Origin: Armatimonadota bacterium
GTDB lineage: Bacteria; Armatimonadota; UBA5829; DTLH01
Assembly (NCBI GenBank): GCA_029551395.1
Contig: JAKPFN010000106.1
Location: 35,779-99,778, forward strand
Length of the DNA: 64,000 nt
Direction of reading: 5' to 3'
In this document: positions 7,548 to 15,214 of the stretch, one piece after another
How positions within the stretch are numbered: the stretch's first letter is position 1
Layout: each line of letters starts with the position of its first letter
Notes under the pieces: generated by a model
Database searches by the model: none
Told to the model about the DNA's origin: nothing
What the model saw: only the letters and a program-made list of their open reading frames with translations
Made by a program: the position numbers and the translations under genes

Positions 7548-8273
7548 TTATCTATTTCTTATCTTCGTCCACGGTTCGATCTCCACGAAGCTGCCTGGGA
7601 GGTTTTCAAGCATTTCGACGAACATCTTCCAAGGCACTGCGAAGCTCAGCAGATGTTTTTCTACGCTTATTCTTGCTGATGGGTCGAACATCCCAAGGAC
7701 AGCCTTTGGCTCATCTTTCAACATCTGTGCCCGAGGCTCGCTTACGAGGCTCCCGCAGCCTGCTGTAAACGGAGCGATTACCGCCTGTTCCTTTCGTCCA
7801 TAGTTGGCAAGCCAAACCAGGCCGCTGATACCATCGGCATCAGCATAAAAATCGACTACTTCCGGGGTGATTTCTTCCGGTACATCGATCAACCGCTGAA
7901 ATATGCAGTATTGGCCGTTTGCAGGAACAAATTCACGGTTCTCGATGAATGCTCTGGCGATTTCCGGAGTCTTTTTATAACGTTCGCCTTTGCCTTCCGC
8001 GTCGTGAGACAGAAATTCCTCAAATCCAGGACGCATTTCCTTTGACCATCCAAGGAAGAACGCTGTGCCTCCGCAGCCGGGAGTTTTTCCATTGATTGCA
8101 AGCGGTTTGCCTTTCCTGACAGCCACTTGCGGTGTTACGGTGCAGAAATGCCCACCTGTGCAGTTCCACTCGTAAGCCCCTTCAGGCTTTTCGTCTGAGT
8201 AATACGCGGCAATCGGTTCTTCATCAAGCCCCAGCGCCGTTTTGATTTTCTCTGCCATCTCTTTATGTGTCAT
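7548..8273 (-). CDS. DUF169 (COG2043) family protein
   Basis: The 241-residue protein matches DUF169: an N-terminal helical part (KIKTALGLDEEPIAAYY), a central block with conserved cysteines (WNCTGGHFC, TPGCGGTAFFLGW) and VIAPFTAGCGSLVSEP, and a C-terminal FDPSARISVEKHLLSFAVPWKMF. The Cys residues hint at metal or cofactor binding, but no reaction is known. Family members are common in anaerobes and archaea. ATG at 8273 has GGAG 7 nt upstream. It is transcribed away from the redoxin gene across a 194-nt divergent region. Confidence 0.85.
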   Translation of the reverse strand: MTHKEMAEKIKTALGLDEEPIAAYYSDEKPEGAYEWNCTGGHFCTVTPQVAVRKGKPLAINGKTPGCGGTAFFLGWSKEMRPGFEEFLSHDAEGKGERYKKTPEIARAFIENREFVPANGQYCIFQRLIDVPEEITPEVVDFYADADGISGLVWLANYGRKEQAVIAPFTAGCGSLVSEPRAQMLKDEPKAVLGMFDPSARISVEKHLLSFAVPWKMFVEMLENLPGSFVEIEPWTKIRNR

Positions 8274-8467
8274 TTGCCTGCTCCTTACAAAAATCGTTGC
8301 AATTCCGCTGACAATGGTAGCGCACTTCGGTATTAGCCGTAAACGGGTAAAACTAATGTTGGATTTAGTATTACCTTGGGTTTGATAATTCTAACATCGA
8401 AGCACTGCACGTGTGTTTTTCTGCTGTTGTTGCGAATAGAGAGCGTGTATTAACTGGAGGAGATGTT

Positions 8468-8944
8468 ATGGATACTGTTAAAGAACGCGAGTTGCTGCCG
8501 GGATTCCGGCTTAAGTCGGTCTCAGGAAGTCTAGTTGGCCCTCAGGATTACCGTGGGAAGAAGAATGTGGTAGTTGTGTTTTTCGACCCGCTTTGCGCGG
8601 AGTGCAGCGATTTTCTGAACAGGATGTCGGAGCGGTATGACGACTATAAAGAAGCAGATGCCGAAATTCTGGCTGTTGGTGTAGGTAGAGTCTCTGATGT
8701 GAGAGATTTTTCGGAGAAGAGAAACCTGCCGTTTCCGGTGCTTGCTGACGAAGAGCAGTTGGTAATGCTCAGATACGCTACCGAATTGCCATCGATCTTC
8801 GTTGCAGACCGTTACGGAGAGGTCAGGATAGTAATCACGCCTGATAAGACCAGTCATTTCCCTGAACAGACCAGGATTCTGGACAGGCTACAGTTGATAG
8901 AACTGGAATGCCCCGAGTGCGGTGTCCCAACCTGGACTCCGTAG
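8468..8944 (+). CDS. Redoxin / AhpC-TSA-like thiol protein with two CxxC motifs
   Basis: The 158-residue protein has a thioredoxin-like fold of the AhpC/TSA-redoxin type: LLPGFRLKSVSG, VVVVFFDPLCAECSDFLNRM, FPVLADEEQLVMLRYA and PSIFVADRYGEV. CAEC lies where peroxiredoxins and TlpA-like proteins carry the redox Cys. A second pair, CPEC, sits six residues before the C-terminus and could act as a resolving or metal site. No signal peptide is visible, so it is cytosolic. ATG at 8468 has GGAGG (8456-8460) 7 nt upstream; the upstream frame from 8411 lacks such a site. Substrate unknown. Confidence 0.8.
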   Translation: MDTVKERELLPGFRLKSVSGSLVGPQDYRGKKNVVVVFFDPLCAECSDFLNRMSERYDDYKEADAEILAVGVGRVSDVRDFSEKRNLPFPVLADEEQLVMLRYATELPSIFVADRYGEVRIVITPDKTSHFPEQTRILDRLQLIELECPECGVPTWTP

Positions 8945-8966
8945 TCATCTAGTTTTGTAATATAAG

Positions 8967-9006
8967 GATGGCGGTTCAATCGAAGGAATAAAGATTAACC
9001 GCCATC
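8967..9006. terminator. Hairpin after the redoxin gene
   Basis: GATGGCGGTT (8967-8976) pairs perfectly with AACCGCCATC (8997-9006) across a 20-nt loop, 22 nt past the redoxin stop. No strong T-run follows, so it is a likely but imperfect terminator. Confidence 0.45.
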
Positions 9007-9385
9007 TATGTATCAACGCGCGTTTTCTATGCCGATGTCTATGCATCAGCGGTCTTTTGTTACTTCGAGATAGACTATAATAAGTGTAAAATGTTAAATC
9101 GATTACTTAAGGGCTTTATCGGATGCTTTATGCTAGGTCTTTTTGAATAGTTGAGGCATAGCCTTTCGTGCCTTTCGTCCAATTTCGTGCCCTTCGTGTT
9201 TCAAATACAGATGAAAAACATCCACAAATCCACACAAGCACCCGTTCGCATAAATATCCCTGAAATATACCAGTTTCATCTGTACTTTTTGGCTGAGTTG
9301 TTGTCTTATAATTATGAACAATATATTCTGATAGTTGTAGATCTACTCACTGTGTAACATCTCATAACAAGATACAGAAAAAGCC

Positions 9386-9472
9386 GGAACAAACTCAAAC
9401 AGCTATTTTTGAGCTTAAAATCTTGAGTTCGTTCCAGAAAACAACTAAAAAAACAAGTCGGAACAAACTCAA
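9386..9472. repeat. GGAACAAACTCAA direct and inverted repeats
   Basis: GGAACAAACTCAA occurs at 9386-9398 and again at 9460-9472. Between them TTGAGTTCGTTCC (9423-9435) is its inverse with one mismatch. The first two can form a stem-loop of about 50 nt. Origin unknown. Confidence 0.6.
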
Positions 9473-9516
9473 GAAAGATTAATCAGGATAATAGAACAAA
9501 TTTCCCAGACGAATGA

Positions 9517-9570
9517 CGATTAAGACTCATAACTGAGCGTCGGTGCAAAAAGCACGCGCCGACGCATATA
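9517..9570 (+). repeat. A5-loop hairpin repeat, copy B
   Basis: Second copy of the element at 7408. Here the outer stem is GCGTCGG (9537-9543) with CCGACGC (9559-9565), and an inner TGC/GCA closes the AAAAA loop. It sits just downstream of the kinase gene, as copy A sits near the end of the DUF169 gene. Confidence 0.65.
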
Positions 9571-9618
9571 ACTTTCCACTTTACACTTTTCACTTTACAC
9601 TTTAAAAATGCAGGAGTC

Positions 9619-11355
9619 TTATTCGATAGTAAATTCCGCGGCTACTATGGTGCCGTTTTCACCTGTGGCAAGGTATACTTTATCGGCGGAAGCTATCATC
9701 AGCTTATAGCCCATTCCGCCTGTACCAACGGTTGAATAACCCATAACAAGCGCCACGCTTGGCAGGTTGAGTTCTTGTATCCCTGGGCCGTTATCTGAAA
9801 CGGCAAAGAAGAACTTGTTATCTCTTATATGCACTGATGCAATGCCTTTTCCGGCATGTTTGATTGCGTTAGATGCAGCTTCCGTAACACATGTGACCAG
9901 TCTGTTGATACCGTCGCTGCTCATTCCTGCAGACCGGGCCGCATCTGCAACATTCCTACGAAGCGCAGCTAACTCTGATATATTCGTGATTTCCCAACTG
10001 TGAGTAGGTTCACCTATCATATCTTTGATTTCTTTTTCGCGTGTGATGAGGAGTTTACCTACTGTAGCAGCAAGGATGGTACGCTGGTAGAACTCAAGCT
10101 GTTTTTCTTCCAGTTCTTTCTCGTGCTGTTCAGCCAGCTTGCGTTCGGTGATATCCTGTATTATACCGAATCCTCCAACTGGTTGACCGCGCCAGTTGAA
10201 CTCCATCTCTGCCAGTTCACGGACCCATTTTACTTTATCATTTACAACAATGCGGTGCTCGATGTCATACGGCTCACCTGTCATGGCAGCCTTCCATTTC
10301 TTTTCGACGTACTCCCTGTCCTCTGGGTGGACCATCGATAAGAATGTCTCATAAGTTACAGGAGTCCCTATTGGAACCTCGAAAATCCGGTAGGTTTCAT
10401 TGGACCAGGATAAAATATTTCTTTCTATGTCCAACCGCCAGCTTCCGATGTGAGCTACGGCCTGTGCTCGGTTCAATGCTTCTTCGTCTTTTTGAAGCCT
10501 TTGTACAGCATCTTTTTCACGTCCGAGCAGCCTGATATATTCAAAAAGGAGTCCGAACAAGACAATCATTGACCCTAAGATCAGGGTCACTCGGTTTAAA
10601 TACCACCAGGGATCATAACGCTGATCCCCGATCATTGTTGATATCGAGCTAAAGATAAATGCTATCTGGAAGAATGCTATGTAACCTGGAAGGGCATCTC
10701 TGGATATCAGATGGTAGCGGACTGAGAGAACTGTACCTACCATAGAAAGGAGCAGTAAAAATATGTTCCAAACCTTAAGCGCCGTTGTGAATGTGCCCTC
10801 TGCTGTAATGAACACAGGCAGAGCATTCTCGAAAACCACAATGAGTATGTATATTAACGTGACAATTGCAAGCCAGGAGAATACAAAGTATAACCAGCTT
10901 ATTTGGGCAAATTCACGTTCGTCAGGCCATTTAGCCAAAACAGCCGCAATCAACAAAATACCAGGTATGATAGGCACTATTATGGTTATTACAGATGCTG
11001 TGTTGGAAAGACTTGCAATAATAGAGCGACCTTCCGGCAGAAGGCCAGGCCATGCCAGGATATCGAATATCAGACCGATACTCAAACTGGAAAAGGCCAT
11101 ACCAGTCCAGAAGGAAACAGGGTCTCTCAGCACCTGATAGCGTCCGAAAGAAAGAAATGCAACGCTGATTGAGGTCAATGTAAGGAAAGAGAATACTATC
11201 AGGCTAAACCAGGGAATCTCAACAAATATTGGCTCAGGCATCCAGTATATATGCAGAGCAATATACAGCACACCGAGCAGTATAGTAAAGCCAATGATGG
11301 CGCGAAGAAAGTTATCTGCAGCTACATATTTAATAAATCTTGAGATAGCAACCAT
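9619..11355 (-). CDS. Membrane PAS sensor with RsbW-type serine kinase domain
   Basis: The 578-residue protein has about eight membrane segments (residues 16-275), a short coiled part, a PAS_3-type domain (about 300-405, ending GIIQDITERK) and a C-terminal HATPase_c_2 domain (about 465-578). ATPase signatures are the N-box TEAASNAIKH, G1 DNGPGI and G2 GTGGMG. No phospho-acceptor His domain precedes the ATPase, so it resembles anti-sigma serine kinases (RsbW/SpoIIAB) rather than a histidine kinase. Upstream lie an RsbV-like STAS gene and an RsbU-like phosphatase, completing a partner-switching set. ATG at 11355 is preferred over TTG 11475: it has GGAG nearby and starts just before the first membrane helix. 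Confidence 0.85.
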   Translation of the reverse strand: MVAISRFIKYVAADNFLRAIIGFTILLGVLYIALHIYWMPEPIFVEIPWFSLIVFSFLTLTSISVAFLSFGRYQVLRDPVSFWTGMAFSSLSIGLIFDILAWPGLLPEGRSIIASLSNTASVITIIVPIIPGILLIAAVLAKWPDEREFAQISWLYFVFSWLAIVTLIYILIVVFENALPVFITAEGTFTTALKVWNIFLLLLSMVGTVLSVRYHLISRDALPGYIAFFQIAFIFSSISTMIGDQRYDPWWYLNRVTLILGSMIVLFGLLFEYIRLLGREKDAVQRLQKDEEALNRAQAVAHIGSWRLDIERNILSWSNETYRIFEVPIGTPVTYETFLSMVHPEDREYVEKKWKAAMTGEPYDIEHRIVVNDKVKWVRELAEMEFNWRGQPVGGFGIIQDITERKLAEQHEKELEEKQLEFYQRTILAATVGKLLITREKEIKDMIGEPTHSWEITNISELAALRRNVADAARSAGMSSDGINRLVTCVTEAASNAIKHAGKGIASVHIRDNKFFFAVSDNGPGIQELNLPSVALVMGYSTVGTGGMGYKLMIASADKVYLATGENGTIVAAEFTIE

Positions 11356-11487
11356 CAATATTGCTCCATCTCTTCTGCTGCTAGTAGCGGATTTCGTTGA
11401 AGATTGTGGATTGACTCTCGCATTTTTCAATGGTAAACACGCGGAACTGAAGCCGAAGCTTTCCACAAAATTCAAGGAAAGTATGCA

Positions 11488-11826
11488 CTAGTCGCTGCCA
11501 TCAGGTTCTATGCTTACAATATCTACGATTATGTTGAAACCGACAGTCTCAAGCACAAACTCAGGATGGCTGCCTGATGTAACAAGAATCTTCAACCTGT
11601 CTCCTCTATTAAAGATAGTCTTTCCATGTTTTATTATGGATTGGAGAATTGCCGAATCAATAAAAGTAGCACCTGTCAGGTCTACTACTACAGACTTATT
11701 AGATGATACAGCGTCAGTAAGCGCTTTATCGAACTGACTGATATAATACAGGTCGAGTTCTCCAAGACCAATGACTGTGGCCCTATCATCTGTATACGCT
11801 ACCTTAACTTTTTCTGGCTCAACCAT
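11488..11826 (-). CDS. STAS-domain anti-sigma factor antagonist (RsbV-like)
   Basis: Single STAS domain of 112 residues: VDLTGATFIDSAILQSIIKHGK carries the phosphorylatable Ser (about Ser58), with DRLKILVTSG following. In the family, the phosphorylated form is inactive. PP2C phosphatases such as the upstream gene dephosphorylate it, and RsbW kinases such as the downstream gene phosphorylate it. It abuts the phosphatase stop at 11827 with no gap, so it is likely translated from the same message. The RsbW-type gene begins 132 nt downstream. The sigma factor or other output partner is not in the immediate cluster. Confidence 0.9.
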   Translation of the reverse strand: MVEPEKVKVAYTDDRATVIGLGELDLYYISQFDKALTDAVSSNKSVVVDLTGATFIDSAILQSIIKHGKTIFNRGDRLKILVTSGSHPEFVLETVGFNIIVDIVSIEPDGSD

Positions 11827-14109
11827 TTAATCCCCATCCCTTTGTAATCCAAAAACTACGACAGCAGCATCATCCTTTAGTTTACCCCCGGAGAAGTCCT
11901 TTGCTGCCTGAAGCAGGTCCTTTGCTATCTCTTCAGCGTTTATATTCTGAGTAGTTGCCAGAAAAGAACTTACTCCTTCTTTACCAAAAATGTTGCTACC
12001 ATTTGTTCTTGCCTCGGTCACTCCATCAGTAAACGTTACAACACGGTCTTTGTCATGGAGAAGAGCACTTTGCTCCTTATATTGGTACCCAGGCATTACC
12101 CCAAAGACTAAACCTTCGGCATTGAGTTCTTCCACCTCTCCATAAAACCGGCGGATAAATGGTATTTCATGCCCAGCATTTGCATAAGTCAGAGCACCGA
12201 TACTGGTATCCAGTACTGCAAAGAACGCAGTTACCATTGTGATTTCCGTGCTTGAGTCTCTTGAAAGCGCTTCATTTGCAAGTGTCAGGACACGGCCAGG
12301 TCTTGGGTCAAGAAAAGCATAACTGCGGATGGTGTGCCTGACTGCTGCAACCTGTATGGAAGCCTCAAGCCCTTTGCCTGCCACATCTCCTATCAGTATG
12401 GCGATTTTATTCTCACTAATCTCAAAGATGTCGTAGAAGTCTCCTCCAACCCGTGCTTCAGCATAGGCAGACTCATATCTGATTCCCAAATCACAACATG
12501 GTATATGGTAATCTGCTTCAGGAATCAGCGCTTTTTGCAGGACTTCTGAGATATGCTGCTCTTTTTCAAGGAGTTTTGCTTGCTGCCTCTCGAACTCGAC
12601 TGCCTCCTTGATATCTCGGAAGATTGTAGTCGCTCCAATTACCTTTCCAGAAGAATCACGCACTGGTGATGCACTTGCGCTTACCATGATTTCCTTGCCG
12701 TCTGGAGTTATAACTATGTGCTTCAAGTCTCTGATTGTCTCACCTTGGAGTGCTCGATATGAAGCGGCTCTATGCCTTTCCATAGACTCCCCTTGAAGAG
12801 TCCGTAAATTGTAATCTGACAGTGAGCCAGGTGTCGGTGCGTTATCCGGTATTTTAAGTATTTCTCTCCCAGCAGCGTTTAAGTAGGTAAGCTTGCCGGA
12901 TGCATCGATAAGCACAGCTCCCTCTGCCATACTCTCGAAGTAAGACGTCAATTCGGCTGACCTGCGTTCAGCTTCCTCACGAGCTTGATTAAGCGCTTCT
13001 TCTGCCCGTTTGCGGTCGCTGATGTCTTCGATGATAGCAATCTCGTAATCCGGCTGTCCTTGTGCATCCCGGACAAGTGAAAGAGTAAGACGTGCCCAGA
13101 CGTAATATCCTTCTTTGTGCAAAAACCGCTTTTCAACGGAGTAGCTGTTCAACTTGTTTGCTGCCATCTGCCTGAAGGGTATCAGTTCCAGGTCGATATC
13201 ATCCGGGTGTGTAATCTCCGGCCAAGGGGTGGCTCTGAACTCCTCGACGCTGTAACCGAGCATCTTACAAAGCACTTCATTGACGTCAATCCACTTTGCA
13301 TCTTTAAAGCTGATGCGTCCCATGCCAATAGCAGCCTGCTCGAATACAGCCCTGAACTTTTCTTCACTTTCATGAAGCTGTTCCTGAGTCTCTTTTACTT
13401 CATGAATGTCTGTTGCTGTGCCAAACCACTTGATGGTACCGTCATGTTGGCGGACTGGATAAGCGCGGCTCAAGTGCCAGCGGTATGAGCCGTCAATCAT
13501 ACGAACGCGCTGTTCAACTTCATATATTTGTTTATTGGACATTGCCGACTGCCATGCAATGATGGTTGCTTCGACATCATCGGGGTGCAGTACCGGCTGC
13601 CAGGCCCAAGTGCCATCAGGTTTACGCTCAAAGCCGCTGTACTGAGCAACACGGGAGTTATAGTAATCTACCGTGCCGTCCGCATTAGCTGTCCAGACTA
13701 AATGAGGTAACGACTCTGCAAGATTACGGAAGCGTTCTTCACTCTCACGCAGCGCTGCCTCAGCCTTACGCTGCTCTGTCAAATCATAAATAGAAAGAAA
13801 AATCAGCCGTTCACCGCTTGCAGTTTCCACCATAGAGCCGGAATAGGAGATTATCCTTTCCCAGTCCTGATCGAGCCTGCGCAGCCGAAGTTCCAAATCC
13901 CGCACAGTCTCGCCGCGCTTCATACGTTTTAACGGCCACTCATCTAACTCCAGCAGATGGCAGCCGTCAGGAGTCCACAGCTCATAGCTCAGCTGAGCTT
14001 CTTTGAGTGAGACAATGCTATCTTCAGGCATCTTGAAGCCATGTATTTCTCTGGCTGCTGGATTCCAGTAGATTAACTGATCATCTTCAGTGGCTATAAT
14101 AATGCCCAC
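11827..14109 (-). CDS. Multi-PAS PP2C (SpoIIE/RsbU-type) phosphatase, N-terminus cut by in-frame TGA
   Basis: The 760-residue product from GTG 14109 has four PAS regions (about 1-115, 127-240, 248-370, 385-505), a coiled linker and a SpoIIE-type PP2C domain (540-757). Metal-binding motifs are present: GGDFYD (555-560), GDVAGKG (574-580), FTDGVTEA (693-700) and KDDAAVV (745-751). The role is to dephosphorylate the adjacent STAS protein on PAS-sensed signals. The GTG lacks a ribosome site and cuts into the first PAS domain. The same frame stays open to the TGA at 14178-14176 and there encodes KLAEEALQRSEAKWNAAIEN, the normal PAS linker. This gene and the next one upstream are probably one interrupted gene. 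Confidence 0.85.
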   Translation of the reverse strand: MGIIIATEDDQLIYWNPAAREIHGFKMPEDSIVSLKEAQLSYELWTPDGCHLLELDEWPLKRMKRGETVRDLELRLRRLDQDWERIISYSGSMVETASGERLIFLSIYDLTEQRKAEAALRESEERFRNLAESLPHLVWTANADGTVDYYNSRVAQYSGFERKPDGTWAWQPVLHPDDVEATIIAWQSAMSNKQIYEVEQRVRMIDGSYRWHLSRAYPVRQHDGTIKWFGTATDIHEVKETQEQLHESEEKFRAVFEQAAIGMGRISFKDAKWIDVNEVLCKMLGYSVEEFRATPWPEITHPDDIDLELIPFRQMAANKLNSYSVEKRFLHKEGYYVWARLTLSLVRDAQGQPDYEIAIIEDISDRKRAEEALNQAREEAERRSAELTSYFESMAEGAVLIDASGKLTYLNAAGREILKIPDNAPTPGSLSDYNLRTLQGESMERHRAASYRALQGETIRDLKHIVITPDGKEIMVSASASPVRDSSGKVIGATTIFRDIKEAVEFERQQAKLLEKEQHISEVLQKALIPEADYHIPCCDLGIRYESAYAEARVGGDFYDIFEISENKIAILIGDVAGKGLEASIQVAAVRHTIRSYAFLDPRPGRVLTLANEALSRDSSTEITMVTAFFAVLDTSIGALTYANAGHEIPFIRRFYGEVEELNAEGLVFGVMPGYQYKEQSALLHDKDRVVTFTDGVTEARTNGSNIFGKEGVSSFLATTQNINAEEIAKDLLQAAKDFSGGKLKDDAAVVVFGLQRDGD

Positions 14110-14175
14110 GTTAGAGTTCTCAATGGCTGCGTTCCATTTTGCCTCGCTCCGCTGCAGCGCTTCTTCAGCCAGCTT

Positions 14176-15003
14176 TCATTTTGTGACGTCATGTCCATAC
14201 AGGTTTACATACTTTTGTTCTGTTATCGGTGCCAGGATGAATGAAATGGTCTTGCCTTGACAGGCTACTTCAACCTCTTTTGTAGAACCTGTAGATAGAG
14301 CATCGGTTACTGCTGACAACAGCGTGTCTGGAATTCCGCGTTCGAAGGCTGAGCACCAATTCTGAAGAAACTCATTGCCGGATTCGTTGATATACAGAAG
14401 TTCTCCAATATCGGAGATGCGCATAACCGGATTTGGGTTTTCATCAGGAAACAAGGCCACGCTTCCAAGCTTTTCCTCGGCCTGTTTCCTCTCACGGATG
14501 TCAACACCTATGCCAACTATCGTGTCATCAGAAAGCTTGATGTTGGCCCAGGAACTCTCGACTTCACTTCCATCTTTGGCGGTGGTCTTAAAATCCCTCC
14601 AACCCGGCTCAAGAGATTGCATATATTCCGTAGCCATCTGCCGATACTCCGGGTCGGGGTAGACTTTTTCCATAAAGTCACCATCGACTGCATCAGCTTC
14701 TGTCCAGCCAAGCACATCCCTGAAATTCTTGTTGAACTGGAACGTATTCAGATGCGGATCGTAGATGACAATCATCACCGGGATGGTGTCAATAATGGCG
14801 TGAAACAGCTCATGCTGCAAATCCAGCCGTTCTGCTGCACCAGGAGCGCTGACAATCAGGTCGTAGTTATCTGATTCGAGGTTCTGTTTGGCTTTTTCTT
14901 CAGAATTCGCTACTTCGACCTGATAACCTGCGGACTTCAGGATTTCGATATATTCACTTTTAGTGTCGTCGTTTACTACGAGAACTTTGCGTGCCTTGTT
15001 CAT
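14176..15003 (-). CDS. Half-receiver plus two PAS regions; in frame with the downstream phosphatase
   Basis: The 275-residue protein starts like a response regulator (KVLVVNDDTKSEYIEILKSAG), but the domain ends after about 60 residues. The phospho-Asp position reads LIVSAPG, so it cannot be phosphorylated normally. A PAS domain follows (about 65-175, ending VGIGVDIRERKQAEEKL), then a second PAS-like region (about 180-270) ending LYGHDVTK. The stop is TGA at 14178-14176. The reading frame is identical to that of the phosphatase, and DVTK-(R)-KLAEEALQ is the usual PAS junction. Change of one CGA to TGA would explain the split. The ATG at 15003 has no strong ribosome site. Confidence 0.8.
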   Translation of the reverse strand: MNKARKVLVVNDDTKSEYIEILKSAGYQVEVANSEEKAKQNLESDNYDLIVSAPGAAERLDLQHELFHAIIDTIPVMIVIYDPHLNTFQFNKNFRDVLGWTEADAVDGDFMEKVYPDPEYRQMATEYMQSLEPGWRDFKTTAKDGSEVESSWANIKLSDDTIVGIGVDIRERKQAEEKLGSVALFPDENPNPVMRISDIGELLYINESGNEFLQNWCSAFERGIPDTLLSAVTDALSTGSTKEVEVACQGKTISFILAPITEQKYVNLYGHDVTK

Positions 15004-15130
15004 GTTATCTTATCCTGCGATTCACAATTATATCATATATTAATCTTGAGACCAACCATGATACCTGTGAACCAGAAGGAAAGGAACAATGCAATTATAC
15101 CCGGCAATCGCCTGAATGCTTGTGATATTT

Positions 15131-15166
15131 ACAAAGAGGGCGCACTATTGAATTGATAGTACGCCC
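15131..15166 (-). terminator. Intrinsic terminator of the dapA-like gene
   Basis: On the minus strand GGGCGTACTAT (15166-15156) pairs with ATAGTGCGCCC (15148-15138), with one U-G pair and a 7-nt loop. TCTTTGT (15137-15131) follows. It lies about 50 nt past the dapA-like stop and separates it from the partner-switching genes. Confidence 0.75.
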
Positions 15167-15214
15167 AGTTGTATTTAGAGTAATATTGACGATGTATTAT
15201 CCTGGCTTCAGCCC

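Larger units (their letters stand above)
8945..9618. other. 674-nt intergenic region without a convincing gene
   Basis: Contents in order: a 10-bp hairpin (8967-8976/8997-9006), degenerate CTTTCGTGCC-like words (9163-9200), CAGATGAAA and its inverse TTTCATCTG (about 9206 and 9271), a GGAACAAACTCAA repeat set (9386-9472), hairpin repeat copy B (9517-9570) and a TTTACACTTTTCACTTTACAC word run up to the kinase stop. Short open frames here (for example 9151-9357) lack ribosome sites and consist of repeat words. Confidence 0.7.

Noticed and set aside
9151..9357. 68-residue frame in the 8945-9618 spacer
   Set aside because: Built from CTTTCGTGCC-like repeat words, no ribosome site, and an overlapping frame on the other strand of the same length.
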